Source of the DNA: Verrucomicrobiota bacterium
GTDB taxonomy: Bacteria > Chlamydiota > Chlamydiia > Chlamydiales > Rhabdochlamydiaceae
Reading direction: 5' to 3'
DNA length: 63,533 nt
NCBI GenBank assembly: GCA_018240015.1
Contig: JAFEGJ010000005.1
Coordinates: 300,570-364,102, forward strand
Shown here: positions 1 through 10,043 of the stretch, in pieces
Layout of the letters: each line of letters starts with the position of its first letter
Numbering within the stretch: the stretch's first letter is position 1
The notes under the pieces: model-generated
Told to the model about the DNA's origin: nothing
Seen by the model: only the letters and a program-made list of their open reading frames with translations
The model's database searches: none
Program-made: the position numbers and the translations under genes

Positions 1-2592
1 GTCCAAAATCTTTCGACCGAGCAGACGCCCCGTGTTGCCTTTAGTTATCAAGTCGAGCATCTCGTTAACCTCGATCTCGTGCAACCCGATGACAGCCGTA
101 AAATTGCTCTCAATGACAATTTGGTGACCTTTAGTGGAAAATTCCGCGACCGTCTGCCCGATGATGCGAAAGCCCGTTTCCAGTTCTTAGAACTCCTCCA
201 TCGTCATGAAGAACTGACTGCGGACCGCGAGAGGATGTCCAATCAGCTCGATGTTCTGCAAAAAAATGTCGAACAATCAGCCGATTGGTTTTTGCATGTC
301 AGCGGCGCTTCCATTCCTTCCGCTGGCTATTGGGTTGTGGGCCCTTCGCATGATGCCCTCGGCCGCAGCAATGCGATTGTTGTAAAATCCCTATCGGATA
401 AGCCGATGGTGACGCTCACGAGCCTAGAAAAAAGCTATCCACCCTCTTCCGACAAATTAAGCAGCTATAGCAAAGATCTCCTCACCGTGATCCAAGAGCT
501 GCGCTCTCCCTCGCTCGGCATCGGTAGCGAGCCCATGAAACAGCAGCTCAAAACGCTCGAGCAGAATGTCACTGAAAATCCCGGACTTCCCGTCTTCAAA
601 GAGACCCTCGTAGCCCTCCGCGGCATCGTCGATGAGCTCGGCAAAGAAATTGACGGCGCGCGCCTCACTCAGCTCCGCTCGGTTCGCAGCTTCATTACAC
701 AGATTGGAGAGTTCCAAAAAGCTTCCGAAGAGCTCGTCAAAAACGATATCCAGCTCGACAAAGCCAGAGACAGCGTTGCCAGTGTTATTTGGTATTTTAA
801 CAACCAAGAACTCTCGACGAGAGCACTCGAAAAACAAGACCCAGAAGTCTTCAACCACTGGTATGCCCAAGCCAAAACCGAGTGGGATGCGTTTGCTCAG
901 AATAAGGGCATGTTCTTTAAGGCTCCTGATCAGCCGCGCAATCTCGTCCTCGAAAAAACATTCAAAAGCGAAGAGCCAGCTCCCAATTACCTAAGCTATC
1001 TCTTCACCTTCCTTCCTGTCCTTCTCATCGTCGGACTGCTTTATTTCGTCTTTGCTCGTCAGATGAAGGGCGTGGGCGGCAGCGCCATGAACTTTGGCAA
1101 ATCTCCCGCTAAACTCCTCACGAAAGAGCGCAACAAGGTGACCTTCAAAGACGTCGCCGGCTGCGATGAAGCCAAAGAAGAACTGCAAGAAATCGTCGAC
1201 TTTTTGAAAGACCCTAGCAAGTTCACAGCCCTGGGTGCGCGCATCCCCAAAGGCGTACTGTGCATCGGCGCCCCCGGTACTGGTAAAACACTCATTGCGA
1301 AAGCCGTCGCAGGTGAGGCCGATCGACCCTTCTTCTTTATCTCAGGATCTGACTTCGTCGAGATGTTCGTCGGTGTGGGCGCAAGCCGCATCCGCGACAT
1401 GTTCAACGAAGCGCGCAAATATGCGCCGTGCATCATCTTCATGGACGAAATCGATGCCGTCGGCCGCCACCGCGGCGCCGGAATCGGCGGCGGACATGAC
1501 GAGCGTGAGCAAACGCTCAACCAACTTCTCGTCGAGATGGACGGTTTTGATCCAACCGAAGGAATCATCCTCATCGCTGCCACCAACCGCCCTGACGTTC
1601 TCGATAAAGCGCTCCTTCGCCCAGGCCGTTTTGACCGCCGCGTTGTCATCGACCTTCCGGACATCAAAGGCCGCTTCGAGATCCTCAAAGTCCACGCCCG
1701 CAAAATCAAGCTCGATTCTTCCGTCGACCTCATGGAAATTGCCCGCAACACTCCCGGAGCCTCAGGCGCTGACCTCCAAAACATCCTCAACGAAGCGGCT
1801 CTCCTCGCCGCCCGTCGCGGCAGATCGGCCGTCACCGCTGTGGAAGCTAGAGAGGCCGCCGACAAGGTTAAATACGGTAAAGAACGCCGCAGCCTCGAGA
1901 TCGACCAACAAGAGAAAAAAACGACTGCCTATCACGAATCTGGCCATGCCATCGTCGGCCTCCTCGTCAAATATGCCGATCCCGTCGATAAAGTCACCAT
2001 TATACCTCGCGGCATGTCGCTCGGTGCGACCCATTTCATGCCCAAGAAAAACCGTCTCAGCTACTGGAAACGCGAACTCCTCGACCAACTCGCTGTCCTT
2101 ATGGGCGGACGCGTGGCTGAAGAAGTTTTCGTCAGTGATATGTCGAGCGGAGCACAAATGGATATTACCCAAGCTACGCGTCTGGCCCGCAGCATGGTCT
2201 GCGAATGGGGCATGACCGAGCTGGGCACCGTTGCTTACGAACAACGCTCAGAAAGCGACCGCTATCTTGGCGGCGCAGGCGTTGAGAGAACATTTTCTGA
2301 AGAGACGTCCCGTCTCATCGATGCCGAAGTGCGCAAACTCATCGACGAAGGCCACAAAAAAGCCACAGAAATCATCGTCGCGAACAAAGAGAAGGTCCAG
2401 CTCATGACCGACATGCTAATGGAGTTTGAGACGCTCGACCGCGAAGACGTCCAAGAGATCATTGCAGGCACCTGGGACATCGAAAAGAAACGGGCTCGTC
2501 TCAAAGTCGCCGAAGATCTGCAACGTAAAGTGCCGGCTCCCGCCGCACCGAAGCTGTCACCGGAGACTCCACCTCAGCCGCAAGGGGCTTGA
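1..2592 (+). CDS. ftsH: ATP-dependent zinc metalloprotease FtsH (5' end outside window)
   Basis: Membrane-anchored AAA+ protease that unfolds and degrades membrane and short-lived cytosolic proteins as a hexamer. The frame is open from base 1, so the start lies upstream and the GTG at 79 is internal. One membrane segment is visible near 990-1060 ([11 protein letters not shown]); the first one must be outside. The AAA module shows Walker A GAPGTGKT (codons 1267-1290), the pore-loop and sensor region after it, and Walker [11 protein letters not shown]. The zinc site HESGH is at codons 1933-1947, with the third-ligand region SSGAQMD downstream. The C-terminal tail is Pro/Ala-rich. A perfect hairpin follows the stop. 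It converges on pnp and its partner gene. Family identity is certain. Confidence 0.97.
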   Translation, partial: VQNLSTEQTPRVAFSYQVEHLVNLDLVQPDDSRKIALNDNLVTFSGKFRDRLPDDAKARFQFLELLHRHEELTADRERMSNQLDVLQKNVEQSADWFLHVSGASIPSAGYWVVGPSHDALGRSNAIVVKSLSDKPMVTLTSLEKSYPPSSDKLSSYSKDLLTVIQELRSPSLGIGSEPMKQQLKTLEQNVTENPGLPVFKETLVALRGIVDELGKEIDGARLTQLRSVRSFITQIGEFQKASEELVKNDIQLDKARDSVASVIWYFNNQELSTRALEKQDPEVFNHWYAQAKTEWDAFAQNKGMFFKAPDQPRNLVLEKTFKSEEPAPNYLSYLFTFLPVLLIVGLLYFVFARQMKGVGGSAMNFGKSPAKLLTKERNKVTFKDVAGCDEAKEELQEIVDFLKDPSKFTALGARIPKGVLCIGAPGTGKTLIAKAVAGEADRPFFFISGSDFVEMFVGVGASRIRDMFNEARKYAPCIIFMDEIDAVGRHRGAGIGGGHDEREQTLNQLLVEMDGFDPTEGIILIAATNRPDVLDKALLRPGRFDRRVVIDLPDIKGRFEILKVHARKIKLDSSVDLMEIARNTPGASGADLQNILNEAALLAARRGRSAVTAVEAREAADKVKYGKERRSLEIDQQEKKTTAYHESGHAIVGLLVKYADPVDKVTIIPRGMSLGATHFMPKKNRLSYWKRELLDQLAVLMGGRVAEEVFVSDMSSGAQMDITQATRLARSMVCEWGMTELGTVAYEQRSESDRYLGGAGVERTFSEETSRLIDAEVRKLIDEGHKKATEIIVANKEKVQLMTDMLMEFETLDREDVQEIIAGTWDIEKKRARLKVAEDLQRKVPAPAAPKLSPETPPQPQGA

Positions 2593-2594
2593 TT

Positions 2595-2626
2595 TTCACA
2601 AAAACATGCTAGTTTTTGTGAATTTT
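2595..2626 (+). terminator. Rho-independent terminator after ftsH
   Basis: Perfect 11-bp stem (TTCACAAAAAC at 2595-2605 with GTTTTTGTGAA at 2612-2622), 6-nt loop, then TTTT. It starts 3 bases after the ftsH stop and separates ftsH from the convergent pnp transcript. Confidence 0.8.
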
Positions 2627-2633
2627 AGGACTG

Positions 2634-3047
2634 CTATTTTGGGCTTGGGATGAATTGCTCTTTTAGCCAAGGGCTTAAGTAAAAGAGTGTCCAGCCTTTC
2701 ATGTCAGGGATGCGTGTGTTTTGGCCACCATACAACTTAAGTGCTGCCAGTTGATTCTTAAACCAGTCTCCTGGTCTTTCGTAAATCTTGGGATTCATCG
2801 ACCGTTCAATGACGACGCGCCCTAGCAGTGCTCCTCCAGTAAAAATCATAAATGGCAAGCTTAAGGGAATAGAGCCTATAACCAAGCAATGGATAGCATT
2901 GAATAGCAAAATACCTGTGCACACATCTAACGAGACCACTTTGATTTCATTCACGACATAGTCGGGCTTATGAGGATTAAATAGAGGGGCCACGTTAGTG
3001 GCCATCTCATGAAATCCTCTCGATAAGCTGTCGACGTCGTAGGTCAT
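2634..3047 (-). CDS. small membrane protein coupled to pnp
   Basis: Unrecognised 137-residue protein. The middle (about residues 40-85) is strongly hydrophobic and could form two membrane-spanning helices around a short SIPLSLP turn; the N-terminus and the C-terminal third (WFKNQLAALKLYGG, then aromatic-rich) are soluble. Its ATG overlaps the TGA of pnp (bases 3044-3047 read ATGA on the minus strand), so it is very probably translated by coupling to pnp. No function can be inferred beyond co-expression with the RNA-degradation enzyme. Confidence 0.7.
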   Translation of the reverse strand: MTYDVDSLSRGFHEMATNVAPLFNPHKPDYVVNEIKVVSLDVCTGILLFNAIHCLVIGSIPLSLPFMIFTGGALLGRVVIERSMNPKIYERPGDWFKNQLAALKLYGGQNTRIPDMKGWTLFYLSPWLKEQFIPSPK

Positions 3048-5188
3048 GAAGGGGCGTGTGCTGGGGGTTTAAGGATGGGTGGGGGTGTCGCCGCGCGTGG
3101 GGGAGCAGGGAGAAGCGCTTTGCGGCTCAGCGATATCTTACCACGATCGGTAACATCGAGGACTTTGACTTCGACTTTGTCGCCGACTTTGCAGACTTGG
3201 TTCATGTTTTCGACGCGGCGGTGGTCCCACTCGGAGATGTGGCACAGGCCTTCTTTATCGAAGATGCGGATGAAGCATCCGAAGTCTACAATCGAGACGA
3301 TTTCGCCAGTGTACGTTTTACCAATTTCGACATCGGAGACGATGTTGATGACCATGGCGAGGGCTTTTTCAAGAGCCTCACCATTGTTTGCGGAGATGCT
3401 GACGAGGCCGTTGTCATCGATGTTGACCTCTGCACCTGTCGCTTCGGTAATGGCGCGGATTTGTTTACCGCCTGGACCGATGAGGGCGCCGATTTTGCTC
3501 GGCTTAATCTGCATCGTCTCAATGCGCGGAGCGTATTGAGAGACGTTTTCTTTAGCTTTCGGGCAGGCTTCCATCATCTTGTTGAGGATGTGGAGGCGTC
3601 CTTGGCGTGCTTGCATCAGCGCCACATGCATGATGTGGGGAGTGATACCTTCGACTTTGATGTCGAGCTGGAACGCGGAGATCCCGTGGCTGCTTCCTGC
3701 GACTTTGAAGTCCATGTCGCCGAGAGCATCTTCATCACCGAGGATGTCGGAGAGAATCGCAAAGCGATCTCCTTCTAAAATGAGGCCCATGGCGATCCCC
3801 GAGATCGGATGAGAAATCGGAACGCCGGCGTCCATGAGCGCGAGGGCTCCACCGCAAACAGAGGCCATCGAAGACGAGCCGTTCGACTCGGTGATGTTCG
3901 ACTCAAGGCGGATCACATAGGGGAACTTTTCTTGGGTGGGGAGTGCTGCAGACAGAGCGCGCTCAGCGAGCTTTCCGTGGCCGATTTCGCGTCTTCCGGG
4001 AGATCCCATTCTTCCAACTTCACCAACGGAGAATGGTGGGAAGAAATATTGGAGATAGAACCGGTGGCTTGCTTCGCCGTGGAGGGTTTCATAGCGCTGG
4101 GCCATGTCTTCGCTGCCCAGAGTACAAACGGCAATCGATTGCGTCTCACCGCGGGTGAAGAGAGAACTTCCGTGTGTTCGGGGAAGGAGGCCCATCTCGA
4201 TGTCGATGGGGCGTACTTGGTCGCACGTTCTTCCGTCGACGCGGCGGTTTTCATTCAGGATCACTTCGCGCATGAGCTTGGCGTTGATGTTTTTAAAGGC
4301 CATCTGCACGAACATTTTGGGGTATTTGGGTGTTACGCCTTCTGGTAGGAAATGACCCATGACTTTGTCTTTCGCTGCGCTGATCGCATCGCCCCGTTTT
4401 TGTTTTTCACGGATATGGAGAGCCGCTTTAATATCGTTTCCGATGAGCTTTTCGACTTCATTACTTAAGTCTGCAGGAAGGTGTTTGAGATCATCGCGGA
4501 ATTTAGGTTTGCCGATCTCTTTTTGCCAGTCTAAAAGACCTTCGCAAATTGCTTTAATAGCGTTATGGCCTTCAGCGATCGCCTCTAAAATTTGTTCTTC
4601 GGAGAGGAAGTCAGCATAGCCTTCGATCATGAGGATCGCGTCTTCAGTTCCGGCGATCATAAGGTCGAGTCGCGATTTGGCCATCTCTTGGACGGTGGGA
4701 TTGACGATGAAGCGGCCATCGACCATGCCAACGCGAACACCGCCGATGGGCTTCACGAGTGGAATGTCGGAAATCACGAGAGCAGCGGAAGCGGCGGTAA
4801 TTGCCAGCGCATCTGCCGCATGCACACCGTCATACGAATAGACGTAAGCGAGCACTTGCGTGTCGTTATAGTATCCTTCTTCGAACATGGGGCGCAGAGG
4901 TCTGTCGATGAGGCGGCTCGTAAGAACTTCTCGTTCGGTAGGCCTTCCTTCACGTTTAATGAATCCACCCAGTGTTTTTCCTGTGGAGGAGAATTTTTCT
5001 TGGTAATCGACACGTAAGGGGAGGAAGTCTGTATCTTCTGAAGGGATAGAGCCGCGGCAAGCGGTCGCTAGTAATATGGTGTCTCCCGAGCGAACGGTGA
5101 CGGCGCCGCCCGCTTGGCGAGCGATTTTGCCTGTTTCTAGAGTGATGTCCCTTCCGGCGACGTGGATGGTGCGAGTGTGACGTGTCAT
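3044..5188 (-). CDS. pnp: polyribonucleotide nucleotidyltransferase (PNPase)
   Basis: Phosphorolytic 3'-5' exoribonuclease of mRNA turnover, a trimer in the family. The 714 residues carry two RNase PH domains (about 10-140 and 310-540), an all-helical linker between them, a KH domain near 555-615 with the GPGG loop, and a C-terminal S1 domain near 620-695 (TGEIVSIVDFGCFIRIF). The tail is Pro/Ala-rich. Length is typical. It lies downstream of rpsO on the same strand, as in many bacteria, but a palindromic repeat and a hairpin stand between them, so read-through from rpsO may be limited. A small membrane protein overlaps its stop codon. Confidence 0.97.
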   Translation of the reverse strand: MTRHTRTIHVAGRDITLETGKIARQAGGAVTVRSGDTILLATACRGSIPSEDTDFLPLRVDYQEKFSSTGKTLGGFIKREGRPTEREVLTSRLIDRPLRPMFEEGYYNDTQVLAYVYSYDGVHAADALAITAASAALVISDIPLVKPIGGVRVGMVDGRFIVNPTVQEMAKSRLDLMIAGTEDAILMIEGYADFLSEEQILEAIAEGHNAIKAICEGLLDWQKEIGKPKFRDDLKHLPADLSNEVEKLIGNDIKAALHIREKQKRGDAISAAKDKVMGHFLPEGVTPKYPKMFVQMAFKNINAKLMREVILNENRRVDGRTCDQVRPIDIEMGLLPRTHGSSLFTRGETQSIAVCTLGSEDMAQRYETLHGEASHRFYLQYFFPPFSVGEVGRMGSPGRREIGHGKLAERALSAALPTQEKFPYVIRLESNITESNGSSSMASVCGGALALMDAGVPISHPISGIAMGLILEGDRFAILSDILGDEDALGDMDFKVAGSSHGISAFQLDIKVEGITPHIMHVALMQARQGRLHILNKMMEACPKAKENVSQYAPRIETMQIKPSKIGALIGPGGKQIRAITEATGAEVNIDDNGLVSISANNGEALEKALAMVINIVSDVEIGKTYTGEIVSIVDFGCFIRIFDKEGLCHISEWDHRRVENMNQVCKVGDKVEVKVLDVTDRGKISLSRKALLPAPPRAATPPPILKPPAHAPS

Positions 5189-5269
5189 GATTTACCTTTA
5201 AGTGTTACAATTAATGATTGTTCAAATATAGCAGGATGAGGAAATACGAAGCAATTTTTTTGATAAAAT

Positions 5270-5297
5270 AACCCATCCCTCTTTCGAGAGATGGGTT
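5270..5297 (-). terminator. hairpin with tetraloop between rpsO and pnp
   Basis: AACCCAT (5270-5276) pairs with ATGGGTT (5291-5297). An inner CTCT/AGAG stem closes a TTCG loop on the plus strand, with a 2-base bulge. Read in the direction of rpsO and pnp it is followed by ATTTTATC, so it can end or attenuate rpsO transcripts before pnp. It directly abuts repeat copy A. Confidence 0.55.
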
Positions 5298-5299
5298 AA

Positions 5300-5464
5300 G
5301 GAACCCCTGAATAACTCATTTGCCGGTGACAATGGGCTTTTTGAGATCTTTTGTATTCCCCTCATCACCCCTATGCAGCTTCGCATAGGGGCATCTTCGG
5401 GGACTTCAAAACCTCTTCAAAAATCCCTATTGCCCCCGAAGCAAAGCAGTGATTCAGGGGCTCC
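5300..5464 (-). repeat. 165-bp palindromic repeat, family 1, copy A
   Basis: One of three 165-bp copies (others at 5836-6000 and 38883-39047), here in the opposite orientation. The ends form an inverted repeat (GGAACCCC at 5300, GGGGCTCC at 5457-5464), and much of the interior pairs across a centre near CCCCTATGC/GCATAGGGG. It begins 9 bases after the rpsO stop. The flanks are AA and TT rather than TA. See findings. Confidence 0.9.
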
Positions 5465-5473
5465 TTGAAAAAC

Positions 5474-5743
5474 TTATTTACGAAGATTGAGACGGGCGAT
5501 CAAGCTTTGGTAGCGCTTGGTGTCCGTTGAATTGAGATAATCGAGAAGTTTACGGCGCTGGCCTACCAATTTAAGGAGGGCGAGGCGTGAGGCATGGTCT
5601 TTGGGAGCGACTTTTAAGTGCTCCGTGAGCTCGGCAATACGCTCTGTGAGAATCGCAATTTGAACGTCAGCTGAACCGGTATCTTTCTCGTGCAGCTGGA
5701 ATTTCTTGGTAATTTCTTCTTTCGTGCCTTTATCTAACGACAT
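5474..5743 (-). CDS. rpsO: 30S ribosomal protein S15
   Basis: Primary 16S rRNA-binding protein of the small subunit platform. The 89 residues match the family from end to end, including the [14 protein letters not shown] segment and the [15 protein letters not shown] helix. The ATG at 5743 has an AGGAG ribosome-binding site just upstream, and a good promoter lies at 5781-5810. The gene is bracketed by inverted copies of the 165-bp repeat, A directly behind the stop and B about 90 bases upstream of the start. Confidence 0.97.
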   Translation of the reverse strand: MSLDKGTKEEITKKFQLHEKDTGSADVQIAILTERIAELTEHLKVAPKDHASRLALLKLVGQRRKLLDYLNSTDTKRYQSLIARLNLRK

Positions 5744-5780
5744 GGTTTCTCCTAGAGGTCAAAAAATAAATCTAACCATC

Positions 5781-5810
5781 ATTATAACTCAAACGTATGT
5801 ATTGAATCAA
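5781..5810 (-). promoter_or_regulatory. sigma-70-type promoter of rpsO
   Basis: On the minus strand TTGATT (5805-5810), 18 bp, TATAAT (5781-5786). The -10 lies about 38 bases before the rpsO ATG, leaving a short leader with an AGGAG site. Confidence 0.6.
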
Positions 5811-5835
5811 TCTTATCTTTTTTCTAAACTGCTTA

Positions 5836-6000
5836 GTCACCCCTGATTTGATACTTTGATTCGGGGGCAATAGGGATTTTTGAAGAGGTTTTGAAGTCCC
5901 CGAAGATGCCCCTATGCATAGCTGCATAGGGGTGATGAGGGGGATGCAAAAGATCTCAAAAAGCCCATTGACACCGGCAAATGATTAAATCTGGGGTGAC
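5836..6000 (+). repeat. 165-bp palindromic repeat, family 1, copy B
   Basis: Same length as copies A and C. Terminal inverted repeats GTCACCCC (5836-5843) and GGGGTGAC (5993-6000) continue as GATTT/AAATC and are bordered by TA on both sides (5834-5835 and 6001-6002). The right end stops 5 bases before the tadA ATG, so its GGGGTGA sits where a Shine-Dalgarno sequence would be. Confidence 0.9.
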
Positions 6001-6005
6001 TATAG

Positions 6006-6467
6006 ATGGATGAATTTTTCATGAGAGAAGCGCTCAAAGAAGCGCAGAAAGCTTTTGACCTCGGCGAGGTTCCAGTTGGCGCTATTTTAGTCGTTCAAAA
6101 TAAAATTATCAGTCGTAGTCATAATGCCGTCGAAATGCTTCAGGATGCGACAGCGCATGCAGAAATGCGCTGCCTCCAAGATGCTGCAGAAATCACAGGC
6201 AATTGGCGACTCTTAGGCGCAACTTTTTATTGCACATTAGAGCCCTGCGCCATGTGCGCAGGAGCCATGCTTCTCTCTCGCATCGATACGCTCGTATGGG
6301 GAGCTCCTGACCTCCGCCATGGGGCCGATGGATCACTCTATTCTCTCTTAAATGGCCAGCATCCTATCCACAATATCTCGGTTCGTAGAGGCGTCCTTGC
6401 CGAGGAGTGCGCCCAGCTAATGAAAGATTTTTTTATCGCCAGGAGGGCAAGTGGAAAAATTATTTAA
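6006..6467 (+). CDS. tadA: tRNA-specific adenosine-34 deaminase
   Basis: Converts A34 to inosine in the anticodon of tRNA-Arg(ACG); acts in the cytosol as a dimer. The 153 residues show the zinc deaminase signature: H51-A-E53 with the proton-shuttling glutamate, and PCAMC with C81 and C84. The VPVGAILV strand and the C-terminal helix (LMKDFFIARR) fit TadA. The start is ATG 6006, directly after repeat copy B. It overlaps the next small gene by 17 bases. Confidence 0.93.
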   Translation: MDEFFMREALKEAQKAFDLGEVPVGAILVVQNKIISRSHNAVEMLQDATAHAEMRCLQDAAEITGNWRLLGATFYCTLEPCAMCAGAMLLSRIDTLVWGAPDLRHGADGSLYSLLNGQHPIHNISVRRGVLAEECAQLMKDFFIARRASGKII

Positions 6468-6669
6468 CGAACTCGTCGATCACCAAAGAAAAAAGTTACT
6501 CGCACTCGCTCAAAAAATTATTCCCACTTTAACCGAAGATGACATCTTGCAACCCAATGATTTTCCGGCATTAGAAAATAACCCGCTTTTTCGCTATGAA
6601 GAGGGGATTCTCGAGGGCATATTAACAGCCCGTATGGCTTATTTAAGTCATTATAAATCAAACAATTAA
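6451..6669 (+). CDS. small conserved hypothetical protein
   Basis: Soluble 72-residue protein, not assigned to a family. It begins with GTG at 6451 behind a strong AGGAGG site (inside the tadA end) and overlaps tadA by 17 bases, so it is probably coupled to it. Predicted helical, with an acidic middle (TLTEDDILQPNDFP) and a C-terminal EEGILEGILTARMAYLSHY helix. Spacing and overlap argue that it is a real gene. Confidence 0.75.
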   Translation: MEKLFNELVDHQRKKLLALAQKIIPTLTEDDILQPNDFPALENNPLFRYEEGILEGILTARMAYLSHYKSNN

Positions 6670-6684
6670 AGCAATAATTCAATC

Positions 6685-6713
6685 TTTACAATAAATTTAC
6701 AATTCATTATAAT
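6685..6713 (+). promoter_or_regulatory. TTTACA-17-TATAAT promoter
   Basis: TTTACA (6685-6690), 17 bp, TATAAT (6708-6713), 20 bases before the ATG at 6734. The -10 covers the alternative TTG start at 6713, which rules that start out if this promoter is used. The same layout occurs at 18583, 20915 and 51281. Confidence 0.6.
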
Positions 6714-6733
6714 TGAACGAAAAAGATTTAATT

Positions 6734-7249
6734 ATGATAAGAGTTTTTGGAACAGGTCTGTTATTAGCTGTTGCTGGTGGGTTTCTTGTCGGCAAAGGTG
6801 TCGATAATCTCACCGAAATAGCATCTAATCATTTTAAAAAACCCCAAAGTGCTACTGTTTCGTTAAAGAGGTTTGCTTATTCGATTTTGTCTGGTTATGG
6901 ACCATATGAGCTGCTCGTTGCAAATAAAGCTCTATCCCTGCTTCTTCAGCGCAGTGTCATATCAGCGCTTTTCTTTATGCCTCTCATAGAGCAAGTCTTG
7001 ATACATTCCTGTATAGGCGTTTTCTGCTTGATCATCCTCGTTAAAGGCATAATAGATGAGGCCAGGGCAGCCAACCCGAATACTGGTTGGTCTCAGGGAT
7101 TGGTGGGGGTGTGGTTTGGACTCCATCTTTCTTTGATTTTCGGTCCAGCAGGGTATTTTTTGGGTGCCCAGATTGCATCACAAAAAAAGACTCGCCCTCC
7201 AGAATCTACGATAATAACAGAACCGAACGCGGGAGCAAAAGGTGGTTAG
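6734..7249 (+). CDS. small polytopic membrane protein, first of a tandem pair
   Basis: About 171 residues from ATG 6734, chosen because the upstream TTG lies in the -10 box. Hydrophobic segments are an N-terminal Gly-rich stretch (LLLAVAGGFLVG), a central pair (about 70-115) and a C-terminal one (GVWFGLHLSLIFGPAGYFLGA). No known domain is recognised. Its layout parallels the next protein (N-terminal Gly-rich helix, central helix pair, a charged connector, C-terminal Gly-rich helix ending in IAS), which suggests an old tandem duplication. It overlaps the next gene by 8 bases. Confidence 0.65.
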   Translation: MIRVFGTGLLLAVAGGFLVGKGVDNLTEIASNHFKKPQSATVSLKRFAYSILSGYGPYELLVANKALSLLLQRSVISALFFMPLIEQVLIHSCIGVFCLIILVKGIIDEARAANPNTGWSQGLVGVWFGLHLSLIFGPAGYFLGAQIASQKKTRPPESTIITEPNAGAKGG

Positions 7250-7781
7250 TAGTCTAAGTTCAGGAATCATCATTGGTTCAGCTGTGGGTCTTTTCAGTGG
7301 ATATGTTGCTGATAAAGCCTTTAAGGGGATCGCGGGTCTTTCGAAAAATCCCTCTATACAAAAAGCGGGCGTTTGGAGCTCTCGGGTTGTCCAAGGAAGC
7401 ATGGTGGGTCTGGGTTCCAGTGGAGTGGCCGCCTATTTTTTAGGGAAAGACTACGTAAATAAGATCCAATTTCCACTGCAGCAAGAACCCCTAATAAAGT
7501 TTATCACTGAGATAGCCAAGCGTTTGATTTTGCATCCTCTCTTTGTTGCTTCCTCTGCCATCGCATGCTTTGGACTGAGCGTTGCGCTCAGAGGAATGTA
7601 TGCGGAAGCTTCTGAGAAGCACCAAAAAACCAATGAAATATTTAAATATAGTTTGGTGGGAATAGCCATACTAGCTACTTCTGTAGCTTTGGCTGTTTAT
7701 ACTCGAAGTGGTCTTGGGATCGGTTTTCTTGCGGGTAGCCTCGGTTACGTGGCTGGATCCTATATAGCTTCTGAGCTCTAA
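7242..7781 (+). CDS. small polytopic membrane protein, second of a tandem pair
   Basis: The 179-residue product starts with GTG at 7242, behind the GGAGCAAAAGG stretch at the end of the previous gene. Hydrophobic segments lie near residues 8-25, 50-68, 95-112 and 135-175, all rich in Gly, Ala and Ser; the last is followed by YIASEL. It is co-transcribed with the preceding paralogue-like gene from the promoter at 6685. The function is unknown. Bilobed hydrophobic stretches of this kind are seen in chlamydial inclusion membrane proteins, but the sequence alone does not establish that. Confidence 0.65.
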   Translation: MVSSLSSGIIIGSAVGLFSGYVADKAFKGIAGLSKNPSIQKAGVWSSRVVQGSMVGLGSSGVAAYFLGKDYVNKIQFPLQQEPLIKFITEIAKRLILHPLFVASSAIACFGLSVALRGMYAEASEKHQKTNEIFKYSLVGIAILATSVALAVYTRSGLGIGFLAGSLGYVAGSYIASEL

Positions 7782-7841
7782 TTTTGCCTCTTGCATAGAA
7801 CTATCAAAACTTGTTAAATTAGCTCTTTTACAAGAGGTTAT

Positions 7842-8153
7842 ATGAAAAAAGAAGGCCATCCTCCTTATCAAGAGGTTTTATTTGTGGATTCTGCGACGGG
7901 ACATAAATTTGTCTGCGGAAGCACGCTCCAACCTAAAGAAAAAGAGACGTATGAAGGGAAAGAATATCCCGTCTACCGCGCTCCTATTTCCTCGGCTTCG
8001 CATCCTTTCTTTACAGGCGCGAAATCGCTGATCGATTCCGAAGGCCGCGTTGATAAGTTCACGAAGAAATACGCGCAGAAGAAAAAGCAAGCCGAAGAAG
8101 CTGCCAAAGTTGCCGCTCCCGAGCCTGTTAAGAAAAAACGCAAGACAAAATAG
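7842..8153 (+). CDS. rpmE: 50S ribosomal protein L31, type B
   Basis: Large-subunit protein at the subunit bridge. The N-terminal 80 residues match type B L31 ([18 protein letters not shown], then [11 protein letters not shown] and [10 protein letters not shown]); the zinc-binding CxxC of type A is absent. A Lys/Ala-rich tail (about residues 75-103) extends beyond the usual length. An AGAGG site precedes the ATG. prfA starts 6 bases after the stop, the same neighbour as in Chlamydia. Confidence 0.92.
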   Translation: MKKEGHPPYQEVLFVDSATGHKFVCGSTLQPKEKETYEGKEYPVYRAPISSASHPFFTGAKSLIDSEGRVDKFTKKYAQKKKQAEEAAKVAAPEPVKKKRKTK

Positions 8154-8159
8154 ATTTCC

Positions 8160-9222
<1,063 letters not shown>

Positions 9223-9239
<17 letters not shown>

Positions 9240-10035
9240 ATTACTCCAGTTATCAGCTGGCTTTTTAGAGCAAAAAGGCATTCCGCGCCCTCGTAGAGAA
9301 GCCGAAGATCTGCTCTCTGCGGTACTGAGTGTGCCACGCCTTGATCTTTACATGCAGCTCGATCGGCCTCTCGTCGAAGAGGAAATTAGCCGCTACCGAT
9401 CCTTTATCCAAAAAAGAGCTCAAGGAACTCCCTACGAATACATCGTAGGAAAAGTTAAGTTCCTGGATGCCGAGTTATCGATCACACCGGATGTGCTGAT
9501 TCCGCGCCCAGAGACAGAAATTTTAGTCGCGAAGATTTTGGAGCAAATTCCGGGTGAGCCTCTCGAGGTGTGGGATGTGTGCACCGGATCGGGGTGCATC
9601 GCTATCGCCTTGAAAAAAGCGCGCCCTCAGTGGTCAGTTTTTGCGTCCGACATTTCACCTATTGCCCTCGCTGTCGCAAAAGCCAATGCCGTGCAAAATG
9701 GTGTAGACGTGACCTTTTTCGAGGGTGACTTATTGCAACCGTTTCAGGGGCGCAAAGCCGATGTGATCATCTCGAACCCTCCCTACGTAACGCTGCAAGA
9801 GTATGCCTCCATGGACAAATCTGAGCCCAAAATCGCGCTCGTCGGTGGTACCACTGGCTATGAATTCTACCAACGTTTCGCTCAAGAAATATCTACCTAT
9901 TTAAAACCCGGCGGAAAAGTCTATTTCGAGATCGGCACCGGCATGGGAGAAAAAGTAGCATCTCTCTTCTCTTTTGGTAAGAAAAAAGTTGAATCAGATT
10001 TTGCAGGACACGATCGCTTCGTTGTGATACAATAA
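9223..10035 (+). CDS. prmC: release factor glutamine N5-methyltransferase
   Basis: SAM-dependent methyltransferase that modifies the GGQ glutamine of RF1 and RF2. The 270 residues have an N-terminal helical recognition domain (about 1-80), the SAM-binding motif [13 protein letters not shown] near residue 115-130, and the catalytic NPPY in ISNPPYV near residue 185. The EILVAKIL and RPETE segments are typical of PrmC/HemK. It overlaps prfA and is followed after 8 bases by ffh. Confidence 0.95.
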
Positions 10036-10043
10036 CTTGAATT

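Noticed and set aside
1059..1865. 268-codon open frame on the minus strand inside ftsH
   Set aside because: Ser/Arg-rich product without family pattern, fully inside a conserved gene; a shadow of codon bias.
6713..6733. TTG start for the first membrane protein of the tandem pair
   Set aside because: It lies in the TATAAT box of a consensus promoter; ATG 6734 is the better start.
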